Origin: Bacillota bacterium
GTDB lineage: Bacteria > Bacillota > Clostridia > Oscillospirales > Oscillospiraceae
Assembly (NCBI GenBank): GCA_023459875.1
Contig: JAEWRY010000028.1
Coordinates: 1-64,000 of the forward strand
Direction: 5' to 3'
Length of the DNA: 64,000 nt
In this document: piece after piece, positions 51,309-60,021 of the stretch
Layout of the letters: each line of letters opens with the position of its first letter
Numbering within the stretch: the first letter of the stretch is position 1
The notes under the pieces: model-generated
Database searches by the model: none
What the model was told of the DNA's origin: nothing
Seen by the model: the letters and a program-made list of their open reading frames with translations, nothing else
Position numbers and translations under genes: made by a program

Positions 51309-51449
51309 TCAGTACCGATTCTGCAGTAATCCCGAAGAGGATTCGCCGCTGGATCCCAATGTTCCTTTATCGGTATTGCGGCCTTGGTTCTGCTGTTTTA
51401 CCTGTTTGTTTTTATCTTTGTTTTCCTTCTTGAAATTTTTGTCGGACAT
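51309..51449 (-). CDS. Small lysine/glutamine-rich protein (46 residues)
   Basis: A short frame with a convincing GAGGTGA site before the ATG. The protein begins MSDKNFKKENKDKNKQ and is rich in Lys, Asn and Gln, then Gly and Ser, ending LLQNRY. It is highly basic and probably unstructured. Such small proteins are common in spore-formers, and a spore-related role is possible, but no family is recognised. It stands alone on the minus strand between two plus-strand genes; the rest of the 51152-51681 gap holds the terminator and the promoter listed here. Confidence 0.6.
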   Translation of the reverse strand: MSDKNFKKENKDKNKQVKQQNQGRNTDKGTLGSSGESSSGLLQNRY

Positions 51450-51580
51450 TCGATCACCTCATATCGTTTGTTTTTGATGCGGTGGCAACCAATAGTATGC
51501 GCACGTCCGAGGAAAAATATAGGAATGCAATACAAAATTTGTTAAATTATATGGATGCAGCCCGAAAGCCAAAGTTCCGG

Positions 51581-51609
51581 ATGACAGGCTTTCTTCGTTA
51601 TGCTATAAT
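51581..51609 (+). promoter_or_regulatory. Sigma-A promoter of metal-exporter gene
   Basis: ATGACA (51581-51586), 17 bases, TATAAT (51604-51609), about 70 bases before the exporter ATG. Confidence 0.7.
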
Positions 51610-51681
51610 CCTCCCATTAACTGCCTGTCAGGATAACGGACGGCATACATCCCAATCACTGCATGGAAGGACGGCGCATAA

Positions 51682-52539
51682 ATGATTTATATGGTAATCA
51701 TCGACACTTTATTTGACGGCGTAAAAATGCTTCCCTTCCTGTTGGGAACTTACTTTTTTATTGAATGGCTGGAACACCTGGCCTCCGACGGATTTATCCT
51801 AAAACTGCGCACCGCGGGCCGTTTCGGAAGCGTTGCAGGCGCCCTTCTGGGTCTCATTCCCCAATGCGGAATTTCCGTGGCTGCCGTGGGACTTTATCGC
51901 GCGGGAGTCGTCACTCTGGGAACGCTTCTCGCCGTGTTCCTTTCCACTTCCGACGAGGCTCTGCCTGTTTTGCTTGCCAACCCGGGCAGTTGGGGAGATA
52001 TCTGGAGGCTCCTGTTATGTAAGCTGGTTGTGGCAAGTCTGGCGGGAATTGCCGTGGATCTGCTTGGAATCGATAAACGCGGCGCCGGAAACGGCGTTAA
52101 AGAGTCCTGGGAGGATAAGCGCCGCTATGACTCCTGCCGCTGCCGCGAGGAAGAAGCCCTTTTTAAATCGGTGCTCCGGCATACAGCCGAGACCTTTTTC
52201 TTTATTCTTGCGGTCACGCTGGCAATCAATCTGACAATCGCGACGTTAGGGGAGGACAAACTCTCCGTTCTGCTGCTGACCAACACGGTATGGCAGCCGC
52301 TGCTTTCGGCTCTTGTGGGCTTCATTCCCAGCTGTGCCGCTTCGGTAGCCCTCACCCAGCTCTATGTTGCCGGAAGCATCAGCTTCGGAGGCGCCCTTGC
52401 CGGGCTTTGTACCAGCGCCGGAGTGGGACTTGCCGTTCTGTATCAGAGCCGGGACGGGAAGAATACCCTTAAGATCTGTGCGCTGCTCTATGAAGTCGGA
52501 GCGGCGGCGGGATTTACGGCAAACGCCTTATTTTTGTAA
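51682..52539 (+). CDS. Putative heavy-metal/manganese exporter (ArsP_2-like, about ten helices)
   Basis: A 285-residue membrane protein made of two related halves, each with the pattern GxxPQCG/PSCAAS: ALLGLIPQCGISVAAVGLYRAGVVTLGTLLAVFLSTSDEALP and ALVGFIPSCAASVALTQLYVAGSISFGGALAGLCTSAG. This internal duplication matches the 10-helix putative heavy-metal exporter family. The central loop (about 140-160) is charged and has CRCRE. It probably exports a metal ion; substrate unknown. Confidence 0.75.
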   Translation: MIYMVIIDTLFDGVKMLPFLLGTYFFIEWLEHLASDGFILKLRTAGRFGSVAGALLGLIPQCGISVAAVGLYRAGVVTLGTLLAVFLSTSDEALPVLLANPGSWGDIWRLLLCKLVVASLAGIAVDLLGIDKRGAGNGVKESWEDKRRYDSCRCREEEALFKSVLRHTAETFFFILAVTLAINLTIATLGEDKLSVLLLTNTVWQPLLSALVGFIPSCAASVALTQLYVAGSISFGGALAGLCTSAGVGLAVLYQSRDGKNTLKICALLYEVGAAAGFTANALFL

Positions 52540-52701
52540 AGCAGGAGCAAGGTTTCTGGGATTTTTCACAAAATGAGGGCCGGTTTTCAAGATGCATGAG
52601 TGCCTTATGGCAAACATATGCTTTTACAGGGAGCATCTGCGGTGCGGGACCCAAAATATTGAAGCCGTGAAAGCGCTGAGCGCTCTCCCGGGCGACAGGA
52701 A

Positions 52702-52722
52702 CTGACAGCAAAATGCTGTCAG
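52702..52722. repeat. Perfect inverted repeat upstream of CstA-like gene
   Basis: CTGACAGCA (52702-52710), AAA, TGCTGTCAG (52714-52722). It could terminate the exporter transcript, though there is no T-run, or bind a regulator. Confidence 0.6.
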
Positions 52723-52810
52723 TAATCCGACACTTTGTCAAATAACTGACGATATTTTCGCCTAAATTTATGACATTCATAAAACGAATAATAATCTCTT
52801 CTTCATATTC

Positions 52811-52825
52811 CCTTTGCACACAAGG
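52811..52825. promoter_or_regulatory. Candidate upstream activator site (CstA-like promoter)
   Basis: CCTTTG-CACA-CAAGG lies 43 bases before the -24 element at 52869. A similar repeat at 62085-62100 lies about the same distance before the second sigma-54 promoter. Confidence 0.5.
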
Positions 52826-52868
52826 CATGCGGGGTTCGCTTCACCAATTGTGAATAATTTTTGAATTC

Positions 52869-52884
52869 TGGCATGGAACTTGCA
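52869..52884 (+). promoter_or_regulatory. Sigma-54 promoter
   Basis: TGGCATGGAACTTGCA has GG and GC ten bases apart as required for the -24/-12 elements. The leader to the ATG at 53219 is about 320 bases with several potential hairpins, for example around 53050-53080; no known riboswitch was recognised. Confidence 0.83.
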
Positions 52885-53218
52885 AGGTATTTGCAGCGTG
52901 TAGGCGCAAACAGTGCGCGGGCGAACGGATTTACTTACCGAAGGAAAGGCGGCACCTTAATACGATCTTGTAGATTGGTGGACGTTTTTTGACAAGCGGC
53001 AAAGGAAAGAAATTCGCCTTCTCTGCGCTCAGAGGGTATCTTAGCCCTTAAGTCCGGCTTTTTGGCCGGGCGGAGACGCCGGGACCTGTTATTCCGCATG
53101 GCCTTTAGGGCAAATAGAAGGAGAGGGGGCTTTGACGAAAAATTTTCACTGCATTTCAAGAAAGAGATATCGCAAGGAGAAAATTTTTTAGTGTTTGGAA
53201 GGGAGGCAATTTCTCGCA

Positions 53219-54862
53219 ATGACTACTACTACAATGACAATTATCGCCCTGGTGATTTGGGGATTTGGTTACCTGGTCGTCAGCACTTTCCTCCAGAAGA
53301 AGTACTTTATTTACAAGCCCGACCGTATGGTGCCCGCCATTCAGTTCCGTGACGACGTGGACTTCTATCCCGCGCATATCGGTTCCCTGTTCGGTGACCA
53401 CTGGGCTTCCATCGCCGGAGGCGCTCCTCTGTCCGGCGGCGCGACCGGCGCCATGTGGGGCATCCTGCCCGCGTTCCTTTACATCACCGTCGGCAATATC
53501 TTCCTTGGCTCTCCCCATGACTACGCCACCATGCACATCTCCGTGCGTAAGGAAGGCAAGACCATCGGTCTGCTGATTCAGGACCTGATCGGCTCCAGAG
53601 CTTCCAAGCTGGGCGTGTTCCTCGGCTGGGCCTCCATCGCCGCCTTCACCGCGAGCTTCCTGTCCGCGCTGCCCGCCCTGTTTAACGGAACTCCGTCCCT
53701 GACTATCCCCACCCTGACCTTCACCATTCTGGGTGTCATCATGGGCTTCATGATCTACAAGGCCGGTATTTCCCTGAAGATCGTCTCCATCTTCGGCATC
53801 ATTGTTGAAGTCATCGCCGTTTGGGTCGGCCTTCAATTCCCGATCGTCCTTGCCAAAGACGTATGGCTTGTTATTTTCATAGTATACCCCGTCCTCTCGG
53901 CCTGCCTGCCCGCGTGGGTCCTGGTGGAGCCTAAGAACTACCTGAGCTTCTGCCTTATCGTCATCGGCTGCCTGGCGCTCTTCATCGGCGGCATCATCGG
54001 CAACATTCCCCTCCAGCTGCCCCTGTTCATCGCCAACTCCGCGAAGGGCCCCGTGTGGCCCATGCTGTTCCTCACCATCTCCTGCGGCGCTCTGACCGGC
54101 ATGCACTCCTTCTGGACCACCGGTTATACTTCCCGCCGTATCCCCGATGAGAAGTACGTCCGCCTGGTCGGTTACGCCGGCGAAGTTCTCGAAGGCGTCA
54201 CCGCTTACATCGCTTTCGCATGCGCGTGCGTGCTGCCTCTGGCCACTTACCTTGAGTACATCGCCAAGGGCTGGATCTTCATCCTTCAGAACGGCTATGC
54301 CGTTATCTGCGGCAAAGTGTTCCCCTTCGTTTCCTACGACACTTGGAAGGTGTTCGGCGGACTGCTCGGCTCCATCTTCATGATCACCACCCTGGAGTCC
54401 GGCTGCCGCAACATGAGAATCTTCATGATCGAGCTCTTCACCATGGTCACCAAGAAGTCCGTCACCAACAGCTGGGCCAAGTGGGTCGCCGGCGCTCTGT
54501 CGATGATCATCTGCGGTCTGCTCTGCAAGTCCGGCACCTGGTTCTACGTGTGGATCCTCTTCCCCGCCCTCTCCAGCCTGCTCGCCTGCAACTCCTTCAT
54601 GGTCGTTATCATCTGGCTGAAGATGGTCGGCAGACCCCAGGGATACTGGTGGACCGCCCTGTGGCTCACCATGTTTGGTATTGCTATCCCCGGCTCGGCT
54701 TACCTGACCTGGACCTACATCAAGACCGCCACCTACTACCTGGCCTGGATCCCCGCTCTGGCCATTATCTTTGTGGCTATCTTCTTCCATGATTTCTGGG
54801 CTCGCCTGAAATCCATTACCCCCGAGGAGATCGCCATCGCCACCGCGAAGGAAGACGCGTAA
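53219..54862 (+). CDS. CstA-family transporter
   Basis: A 547-residue protein with about 14 membrane helices. The signature region HIGSLFGDHWASIAGGAPLSGGATGAMWGILPAFLYITVGNIFLGSPHDYATMHISVRKEGKTIG is the CstA family block. CstA proteins import peptides or pyruvate. It is shorter than E. coli CstA (about 700). ATG 53219 follows GGGAGG; a TTG at 53195 lies in the same frame. Driven by a sigma-54 promoter and likely controlled by the activator at 60131. Confidence 0.82.
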   Translation: MTTTTMTIIALVIWGFGYLVVSTFLQKKYFIYKPDRMVPAIQFRDDVDFYPAHIGSLFGDHWASIAGGAPLSGGATGAMWGILPAFLYITVGNIFLGSPHDYATMHISVRKEGKTIGLLIQDLIGSRASKLGVFLGWASIAAFTASFLSALPALFNGTPSLTIPTLTFTILGVIMGFMIYKAGISLKIVSIFGIIVEVIAVWVGLQFPIVLAKDVWLVIFIVYPVLSACLPAWVLVEPKNYLSFCLIVIGCLALFIGGIIGNIPLQLPLFIANSAKGPVWPMLFLTISCGALTGMHSFWTTGYTSRRIPDEKYVRLVGYAGEVLEGVTAYIAFACACVLPLATYLEYIAKGWIFILQNGYAVICGKVFPFVSYDTWKVFGGLLGSIFMITTLESGCRNMRIFMIELFTMVTKKSVTNSWAKWVAGALSMIICGLLCKSGTWFYVWILFPALSSLLACNSFMVVIIWLKMVGRPQGYWWTALWLTMFGIAIPGSAYLTWTYIKTATYYLAWIPALAIIFVAIFFHDFWARLKSITPEEIAIATAKEDA

Positions 54863-54885
54863 TCAGAATAGTTTATTGCGAAATC

Positions 54886-55077
54886 GGTTCCGGCCGGGGG
54901 GAGTATGCTCTCTCCGGCCGGAACCCGAACCTGTTCTACTATTTTCATTTAATCGGCAGACAAAATCTGCCGATTAATGCCGCCGCAAAATGTGGCGGCC
55001 GGCGGCAAGCCGCCGGGAAAGCCGTATAATACTGATTTTGCAAAAATGCAGGCACTTTTGCGCTCGCCATCGGCGAG
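54886..55077. repeat. Array of consecutive hairpins
   Basis: At least six hairpins follow one another: 54886-54925 (GC-rich, after the CstA-like gene), 54950-54976 (perfect 11-bp stem), 54979-54999, 55001-55014, 55040-55061 and 55063-55077. The last two belong to the dispersed repeat. The 54863-55277 gap otherwise holds only an operator-like palindrome. Confidence 0.7.
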
Positions 55078-55087
55078 TTTTTGAAAG
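55022..55087. repeat. Dispersed hairpin repeat, copy 2
   Basis: Homologous to 48063-48137. The end hairpin is CTCGCC-ATC-GGCGAG, differing from copy 1 in paired positions so that the stem is kept. Confidence 0.65.
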
Positions 55088-55225
55088 TTTACCTTGTCAA
55101 GTTCCCAAAAAATGTGTATGATAAATAAGAAATCAGGGAGATCGAATCGATTCTCCATTGGTTAACAAGTCCCCATAATTCCGTTTCCAACCGCATTACC
55201 ACGTACCTTTTGACACAAGATATAA

Positions 55226-55245
55226 GTATATGCTTCTGCATATAC
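55226..55245. promoter_or_regulatory. Operator-like palindrome before small winged-helix gene
   Basis: GTATATGC-TTCT-GCATATAC, a perfect 8-bp inverted repeat, starting ten bases after a TTGACA (55210-55215) and 33 bases before the ATG at 55278. Likely the site of an autoregulating DNA-binding protein. Confidence 0.55.
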
Positions 55246-55277
55246 AACCCCGGAAAAATGAATCGGAGGTGTAAATT

Positions 55278-55553
55278 ATGGCAGAGAAAATCAGCTTTAT
55301 TGAACAGATTGTCCTTGAGTGCGCGGCGAGCGGCGAAGTCGTCGATGAAAAAGACCTATCCGCAAAAGCTGTTTCCACTGTTAACAGCAAGAAGCAGGGC
55401 AACAATCCCGGCGTGACCAACCGCGTTCGGACGGTACTGCAGGAAATGCAGACCAAGGGTTATCTTGTGAAGGCCCCCGGCGGCGGTCTTTTCAGCAAGA
55501 AACTCCAGATTACCGAGAAGGGCAAGCAGGCCCTCGCAGAGAACCAGCAATAA
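55278..55553 (+). CDS. Small winged-helix-like protein
   Basis: A 91-residue protein with helix-rich N-terminus and a C-terminal pattern (VRTVLQEMQTKGYLVKAPGGGLFSKKLQITEKGKQAL) resembling the recognition helix and wing of small DNA-binding regulators such as PadR/MarR-like proteins. CGGAGGTG precedes the ATG. The palindrome just upstream supports autoregulation. It is 26 bases upstream of the membrane protease gene, so the two form an operon. Family assignment is tentative. Confidence 0.6.
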   Translation: MAEKISFIEQIVLECAASGEVVDEKDLSAKAVSTVNSKKQGNNPGVTNRVRTVLQEMQTKGYLVKAPGGGLFSKKLQITEKGKQALAENQQ

Positions 55554-55579
55554 AATTAGAATAGAATAGGAAGTCAATA

Positions 55580-56545
55580 ATGCAGCAAACGGAATTGGGG
55601 GGACTTGAAAAGCGCCTCGTCAAGCTGGAAAAAAGCTTGGCGGGGCTAAGACGCGCGGCCCAGCGGGGCTGTCCTCTGAGCACTACATTGGACGATATCG
55701 ACCGGGAACTTATTGAAATGAGTAAGTTCCTGAAAAGCGTTAAGGAGAGTAACGAAAACAGAACGAATCAGGAGTATGACAAGGTAGCGGCGCTGTTTAA
55801 AAGAGTCCGTGACGAATTGGAATCCATAGCGGACGTTCAGGAAAGCGCGGATCAGGGGATTACGCTTACCAGCAGCGACAAAATCCCCAGCTTCATCTAT
55901 CGCTTGTCATCCCGTTTCCCTAGGTTTTGGAAGGCGTTTGAGTATATTACGGCGGCACTTGGAATTGCTATGGTACCGTTCAGCATTTGGTTCATGACTT
56001 ATCTCATTGCTTTTTGGAGGCTTCCGTTCCTGCCATGGCAGAGCGGGATGTTTTCCGGATTAAATATGGCGGGCTTTGCAGTCGGCTTTTTAATTGCGGC
56101 TGTTTTTCACGAGGGCGCTCACGGCATTGTTCTCGCAAACAACGGAATAAAGATCAGGCGGGTCGGCGCGGTGATCGGTCTTCTTGTGGGCGGCATGGTG
56201 GAAGCTGACGAGGAAACTTTTGAAAAGGCCGATCCAAAGGTGAAATTGCGTTTCAACGCGGCCAGTATCGGCAACAACGCGCTTATCGCCATCTTACTTG
56301 AACTGCTGTGGGTGGTTTCACGCGTTGATTTTTTTGCGTTCATGGCCATAGGCGATCTGGTCTTCGGAGTCATGAATTCCATGCCGGTCAGTCCCAAGGA
56401 CGGCGGTTGGGTTTACGACGATCTTGTGGATATGTATCTGCACAGCGATGGCCTCAAAAAGGCGGCGTCCTCCGTCCGCTTTATACTGCTCATCGGTTGG
56501 GTCGTTCTTTTGGCTTGGGCAGGCTTTGCAAAGGCATTAGGCTAG
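55580..56545 (+). CDS. M50-like site-2 protease with N-terminal coiled coil
   Basis: The 321-residue protein has an N-terminal coiled-coil cytoplasmic part (about 1-95), then several membrane helices with the zinc site FHEGAHGIV (HExxH type) near residues 176-184, and a second motif MPVSPKDGGWVYDD near 273-286 that supplies the DGG aspartate region. These mark an intramembrane metalloprotease of the SpoIVFB/RseP superfamily. The target is unknown; being beside a small DNA-binding protein, it may release a regulator. About 2.7 kb from sigK, but evidence for pro-sigma-K processing is lacking. Confidence 0.75.
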   Translation: MQQTELGGLEKRLVKLEKSLAGLRRAAQRGCPLSTTLDDIDRELIEMSKFLKSVKESNENRTNQEYDKVAALFKRVRDELESIADVQESADQGITLTSSDKIPSFIYRLSSRFPRFWKAFEYITAALGIAMVPFSIWFMTYLIAFWRLPFLPWQSGMFSGLNMAGFAVGFLIAAVFHEGAHGIVLANNGIKIRRVGAVIGLLVGGMVEADEETFEKADPKVKLRFNAASIGNNALIAILLELLWVVSRVDFFAFMAIGDLVFGVMNSMPVSPKDGGWVYDDLVDMYLHSDGLKKAASSVRFILLIGWVVLLAWAGFAKALG

Positions 56546-56605
56546 CTAGGAAGGACTGAGTGTGCGGATTTGTATATCCGCATTTGTACTACAATCAAAG
56601 GAAAG

Positions 56606-56670
56606 AGAATGTATTAATGAAATGGAACCTTATTCAGGTTTTATTTCATTGATACATTCTTTGCTTTTTG
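56606..56670 (+). terminator. Terminator after M50 protease gene
   Basis: A long stem (56606-56630 with 56636-56660, few mismatches) with a TATTC loop, then TTGCTTTTTG. The remaining 56671-57093 gap is AT-rich and holds no gene I can support. Confidence 0.8.
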
Positions 56671-57093
56671 TGTACTTAGCTGGACATGCCGTCTGCCGGC
56701 GATAAAAGGCAATCGGCTGAGCGGATTTGCCGTATGCAGATTACAAATGACAAGGTGATTCGACAGAGCGTTTATTGAATTGACAATATCGAAACCGCTC
56801 GAATATTGTCGGAAATAAAATATGGACAATTCTGGAAAACTAAAGTATACTTTATTAAAAATGTTAATACGGTCTTAGGCGGCTGAAGAGTTACTCCCAA
56901 CCAACTTATGGCACAGTTGCTTAACGGTAGTGATGCAAATCGAAAATCGGTCGGGTTATCCGGGCCTTTTTTGGAGTATCATTCGGTTGCACACAGATTT
57001 TGAAAGCAGAAATGCCAATAGGTGTTTGCTGCTTTATTTATTTTTACTTGCTCATTTATAGAAGAAACTAAAATGTGCCGATATGGAGAAAGA

Positions 57094-57123
57094 ATGGCTA
57101 TGAAAACTGAAGTATTGATATGA
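57094..57123 (+). CDS. Nine-residue leader peptide coupled to diguanylate cyclase
   Basis: ATG at 57094 after GGAGAAAGA encodes MAMKTEVLI and stops with TGA at 57121-57123, overlapping the cyclase ATG (57120-57122). The cyclase itself has no good site, so its translation probably depends on this leader. Confidence 0.5.
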   Translation: MAMKTEVLI

Positions 57124-58931
57124 TGAAGATATTAAGGGTTGCGGCCGCCCTGTTCCTGGCCGTAATGACAGCCACGGTTGCATTGTTTTTCGGCATGAGA
57201 TCGCAGACGGAGAAATACGTGTTGCACGAACTGTACCAAACCGCCGACACTTATAAAAAAGCTGTCGAAACTCAAATGGAAAAACGGATGCAGGAACTCA
57301 AAGGCATTGCTGACGGTTTTGTTTTGCAGAACCCGGGCGACGAAGAAGAAATACGTGCCAATCTCTCTCGCGTAGGCGCGAACAACGGTGGTTTTATGGA
57401 GATCGACTTTGTCATGCCGGACGGGGAGATTGTGACGCGAAGCAGGACGGGAAACACTCTGACGGAGGACTTTTCAAAGAAGGAGTATTTTCAGCAGGCC
57501 TTGCATGGGACAAGTGCTGTCCAAAAAGGCAAGGATGACCCCCCGGGTGTTTTCAGCTTTGCGGTTCCAATCGTAAAAAACAGCGCCGTGGTAGGCGTTC
57601 TCACCGGGACGCATGACATTCAGCTGGATAATATTCTTTCCCTCCCGTCTTATAAAGGCGCCGGGTATGTGAATATTATGGATGACGCCGGCGCTTTTCT
57701 CGTTCGGCTCGGCGGACCGAATCTGAGCGGAAGCGAAAAGACAATGGAAGACCTTGGTTTTGCCGATTCGGGCGTGTTTGAACAGGTAAAACAGAACCTC
57801 GCAGAACGGAAAAGCGGAACTTACATATTTAAGGACAAGTCCGGGAATAAAATGTTCGCCGTATATACGCCGAGTGAATTTGACGGATGGAATATTCAGT
57901 GCGTGATTTCCGCCGGTTACGTGTACGAGAGATTTGCCTCAGTTTCGCGGGGACCGCTGTTCTTTTTCGGAGCAACTCTCTTTCTGTTTTTTGCCCTTAC
58001 ATTAATTTTAATTTGGCGAACATACAAAAACCGTTTTGAAAGAGGCGTGCAAACGGAGCGGTATCTTATCCTGGAAGAGACCGCTCACGATCTCCTGTTC
58101 AAATATACGCCGCAGACCGACTCTTTCGATTATTCTTATCTGTCAGCCGACGGACAAATGGTCAAGGGGCATTATGACTCCTATCTGTCCGATGGGAAGT
58201 TTATAGAAATGATTCACGCGGCCTCCTGCGCTGTCTGGGAGAAGACGCTTACTATGGCCGCTGCGCGCCCGATGCGGGTGACGGTTGAATTTCTGCCGAA
58301 GAATATTGCCAATGGGTGCGAATGGCATCTTGGAACCTTCCAAAGCGTGGCGGATGAAAACGGGCAGGTCGTCAGCGTATTTGGCCGGGGTGAAAATATT
58401 CATCCCATTGTGGAGACGCGGAATAACGCGATTTGTCAGGCCACAATGGATAAAATGACCGGAATCAGCAACAAGTCGGCGGTGGAGGAAAGAATCACGC
58501 AGATCCTTACGGACTGCGGAGATGCCTGCTGCGCGCTCCTTATGATCGATCTGGACGATTTCAAAGCCATCAACGACCAGTATGGGCATATCGCCGGGGA
58601 CAGAGCGCTTAAAAATTTTGCACGGCTCTTGCAGCGGGTATTCTCCGCTGAGGACGTCATCGGCCGGTTTGGCGGCGATGAGTTTGTGGTCTTTATGCAG
58701 AATATCTCACGGGAAAACGTGTGGAAAAGAGTCGAGCAATTCCGGCGCCTGCTGGTCGAACAGCAGAGAGACAGCGCGTTTGTCATGACCTGCAGTATAG
58801 GCATCCTGTACTCGGAGAAGGGCATAGATTCTTTTGAAACCTTACTTAGGAGTGCCGACGACGCAATGTACCATATTAAGAAAAACGGGAAAAACGGTTA
58901 CTATTTTCTGGATGCGAGCCAGTGTTCCTAG
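57120..58931 (+). CDS. Cache-domain membrane diguanylate cyclase
   Basis: A 603-residue protein: membrane helix (about 5-22), an extracellular double-Cache-like sensor (about 30-275, with KEYFQQALHGTSAV and SFAVPIVKNSAVVGVLTGTHD), a second helix (about 280-302), a PAS-like region (about 310-430) and a GGDEF domain (about 440-600) with GRFGGDEFVVFM. The GGDEF is intact, so it should make cyclic di-GMP in response to an external small molecule. No good ribosome site lies directly before its ATG; it is preceded by a coupled leader peptide. Confidence 0.87.
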   Translation: MMKILRVAAALFLAVMTATVALFFGMRSQTEKYVLHELYQTADTYKKAVETQMEKRMQELKGIADGFVLQNPGDEEEIRANLSRVGANNGGFMEIDFVMPDGEIVTRSRTGNTLTEDFSKKEYFQQALHGTSAVQKGKDDPPGVFSFAVPIVKNSAVVGVLTGTHDIQLDNILSLPSYKGAGYVNIMDDAGAFLVRLGGPNLSGSEKTMEDLGFADSGVFEQVKQNLAERKSGTYIFKDKSGNKMFAVYTPSEFDGWNIQCVISAGYVYERFASVSRGPLFFFGATLFLFFALTLILIWRTYKNRFERGVQTERYLILEETAHDLLFKYTPQTDSFDYSYLSADGQMVKGHYDSYLSDGKFIEMIHAASCAVWEKTLTMAAARPMRVTVEFLPKNIANGCEWHLGTFQSVADENGQVVSVFGRGENIHPIVETRNNAICQATMDKMTGISNKSAVEERITQILTDCGDACCALLMIDLDDFKAINDQYGHIAGDRALKNFARLLQRVFSAEDVIGRFGGDEFVVFMQNISRENVWKRVEQFRRLLVEQQRDSAFVMTCSIGILYSEKGIDSFETLLRSADDAMYHIKKNGKNGYYFLDASQCS

Positions 58932-59039
58932 CTGCCGGAGAAGTCGTTGGGACTTCTTCGGCAGGATGCTTGCAAAAGAAATCGGCGCAAACTTTGCTGA
59001 TTGTATGTGCGGAAGTGTGCGGCTCTTAGGAGCCGCACA
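58932..59039 (+). terminator. Two hairpins after diguanylate cyclase gene
   Basis: First: CTGCCGGAGAAGTC (58932-58945) with GACTTCTTCGGCAG (58951-58964). Second: perfect 10-bp stem TGTGCGGCTC (59016-59025) with GAGCCGCACA (59030-59039). Neither has a good T-run. Confidence 0.5.
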
Positions 59040-59128
59040 AAGTGTGTCTGCGGGAAATGAATTTTCGCAGACATATTTTATGATCTTTCCGTCACGCACG
59101 GTGGAAGCACCGCGACACAACTTATATT

Positions 59129-59157
59129 GGGAGCCGCCTTTTTGGTGGCTCCCTTTT
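59129..59157 (+). terminator. Terminator before sigK
   Basis: GGGAGCCGCC (59129-59138) pairs with GGTGGCTCCC (59144-59153), then TTTT. Confidence 0.8.
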
Positions 59158-59238
59158 CCTTCAACGATTGGGCTAAGGACAATCTGAAGAGGAATAGGAT
59201 ATAGAAGCTGAAAATTCTAGTTTGGAGGTGTGCCGCGC

Positions 59239-59934
59239 ATGATCACAGCCTGGCTTATGTTAATGCTGAACGGCCTCTATTTTACCCTGCGGTTGGGGGA
59301 CGGAGGCAGCTCCTTTCCCCGGCCCCTAAAAGCGGATGAGGAGCGGCGCTACCTGGAACGTCTCGCCGAGGGTGACTGGGATGCCAGAAACAAGCTCATT
59401 GAACATAACCTCCGCCTTGTGGCCCATATCATCAAAAAGTATTACACTCAGGCAGGAGGGCAGGACGATCTGATTTCCATCGGCACCATCGGCCTCATTA
59501 AAGGAGTGACAACCTTCCGCAGTGATAAGAACGTAAGACTCGCTACCTATGCCAGCCGGTGTATTGAAAATGAGATACTAATGTATTTCCGCAGCCAGAG
59601 AAAACTCCAGGGGGAAATTTCCCTCTCCGACTCCATAGATACCGACCAGGACGGGAACTCCTTATCCCTCATGGATGTCATCAGCGTCGACGACGATATG
59701 CTCGACAACCTGAACGCCCGGGAAGTGTGTCTCAAGGTTCGGCAGAGCGTGGAAAAATGTTTGAGCGGCAGGGAGGCCATGATTATCGGCCTGCGCTATG
59801 GACTGGACGGCGAACCCCCGCGGACTCAGAGAGAGGTGGCCGCACGCTGCGGAATATCCCGTTCCTATGTCTCCCGCATCGAGAAAAAAGCGCTTGAGAA
59901 GCTGCGGCTGGAACTGGAGCCAAGCGGACGCTGA
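59239..59934 (+). CDS. sigK: Sporulation sigma factor K
   Basis: A 231-residue sigma factor of the SigK type. It starts with the hydrophobic pro-sequence (MITAWLMLMLNGLYFTLRLGDGGSSFPRPL) that is cleaved during sporulation, then region 2 (EHNLRLVAHIIKKYY, DDLISIGTIGLIKGV, ATYASRCIENEIL) and region 4 (GEPPRTQREVAARCGISRSYVSRIEKKAL). It directs late mother-cell genes. The gene is intact, with no skin-like insertion. ATG 59239 follows GGAGGTG; a GTG at 59230 overlaps that site. Shows that the organism is a spore-former. Confidence 0.93.
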   Translation: MITAWLMLMLNGLYFTLRLGDGGSSFPRPLKADEERRYLERLAEGDWDARNKLIEHNLRLVAHIIKKYYTQAGGQDDLISIGTIGLIKGVTTFRSDKNVRLATYASRCIENEILMYFRSQRKLQGEISLSDSIDTDQDGNSLSLMDVISVDDDMLDNLNAREVCLKVRQSVEKCLSGREAMIIGLRYGLDGEPPRTQREVAARCGISRSYVSRIEKKALEKLRLELEPSGR

Positions 59935-59988
59935 CTATAGAAATCAGAAGGGAATAGGCGGTAAAAAGGCGTGGAGCAGAGAATAATA

Positions 59989-60021
59989 AGCGAAAAGCAA
60001 CTGCTTTTCGCTTTTTGTTTT
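59989..60021 (+). terminator. Terminator after sigK
   Basis: AGCGAAAAGC (59989-59998) pairs with GCTTTTCGCT (60003-60012), then TTTTGTTTTT. Confidence 0.9.

Noticed and set aside
53156..54790. Long minus-strand open frame opposite the CstA-like gene
   Set aside because: The sequence is low-complexity Gly/Asp/Glu/His-rich as expected from antisense of membrane-protein codons; no start site and no family.
56904..56922. Third sigma-54 promoter at TGGCACAGTTGC
   Set aside because: GG and GC are only seven bases apart, not the required ten.
55580..59934. M50 protease as SpoIVFB, the pro-sigma-K processing enzyme, near sigK
   Set aside because: The protein has an N-terminal coiled coil and no SpoIVFB-specific features; separate terminators lie between the genes, so the proximity may be chance.
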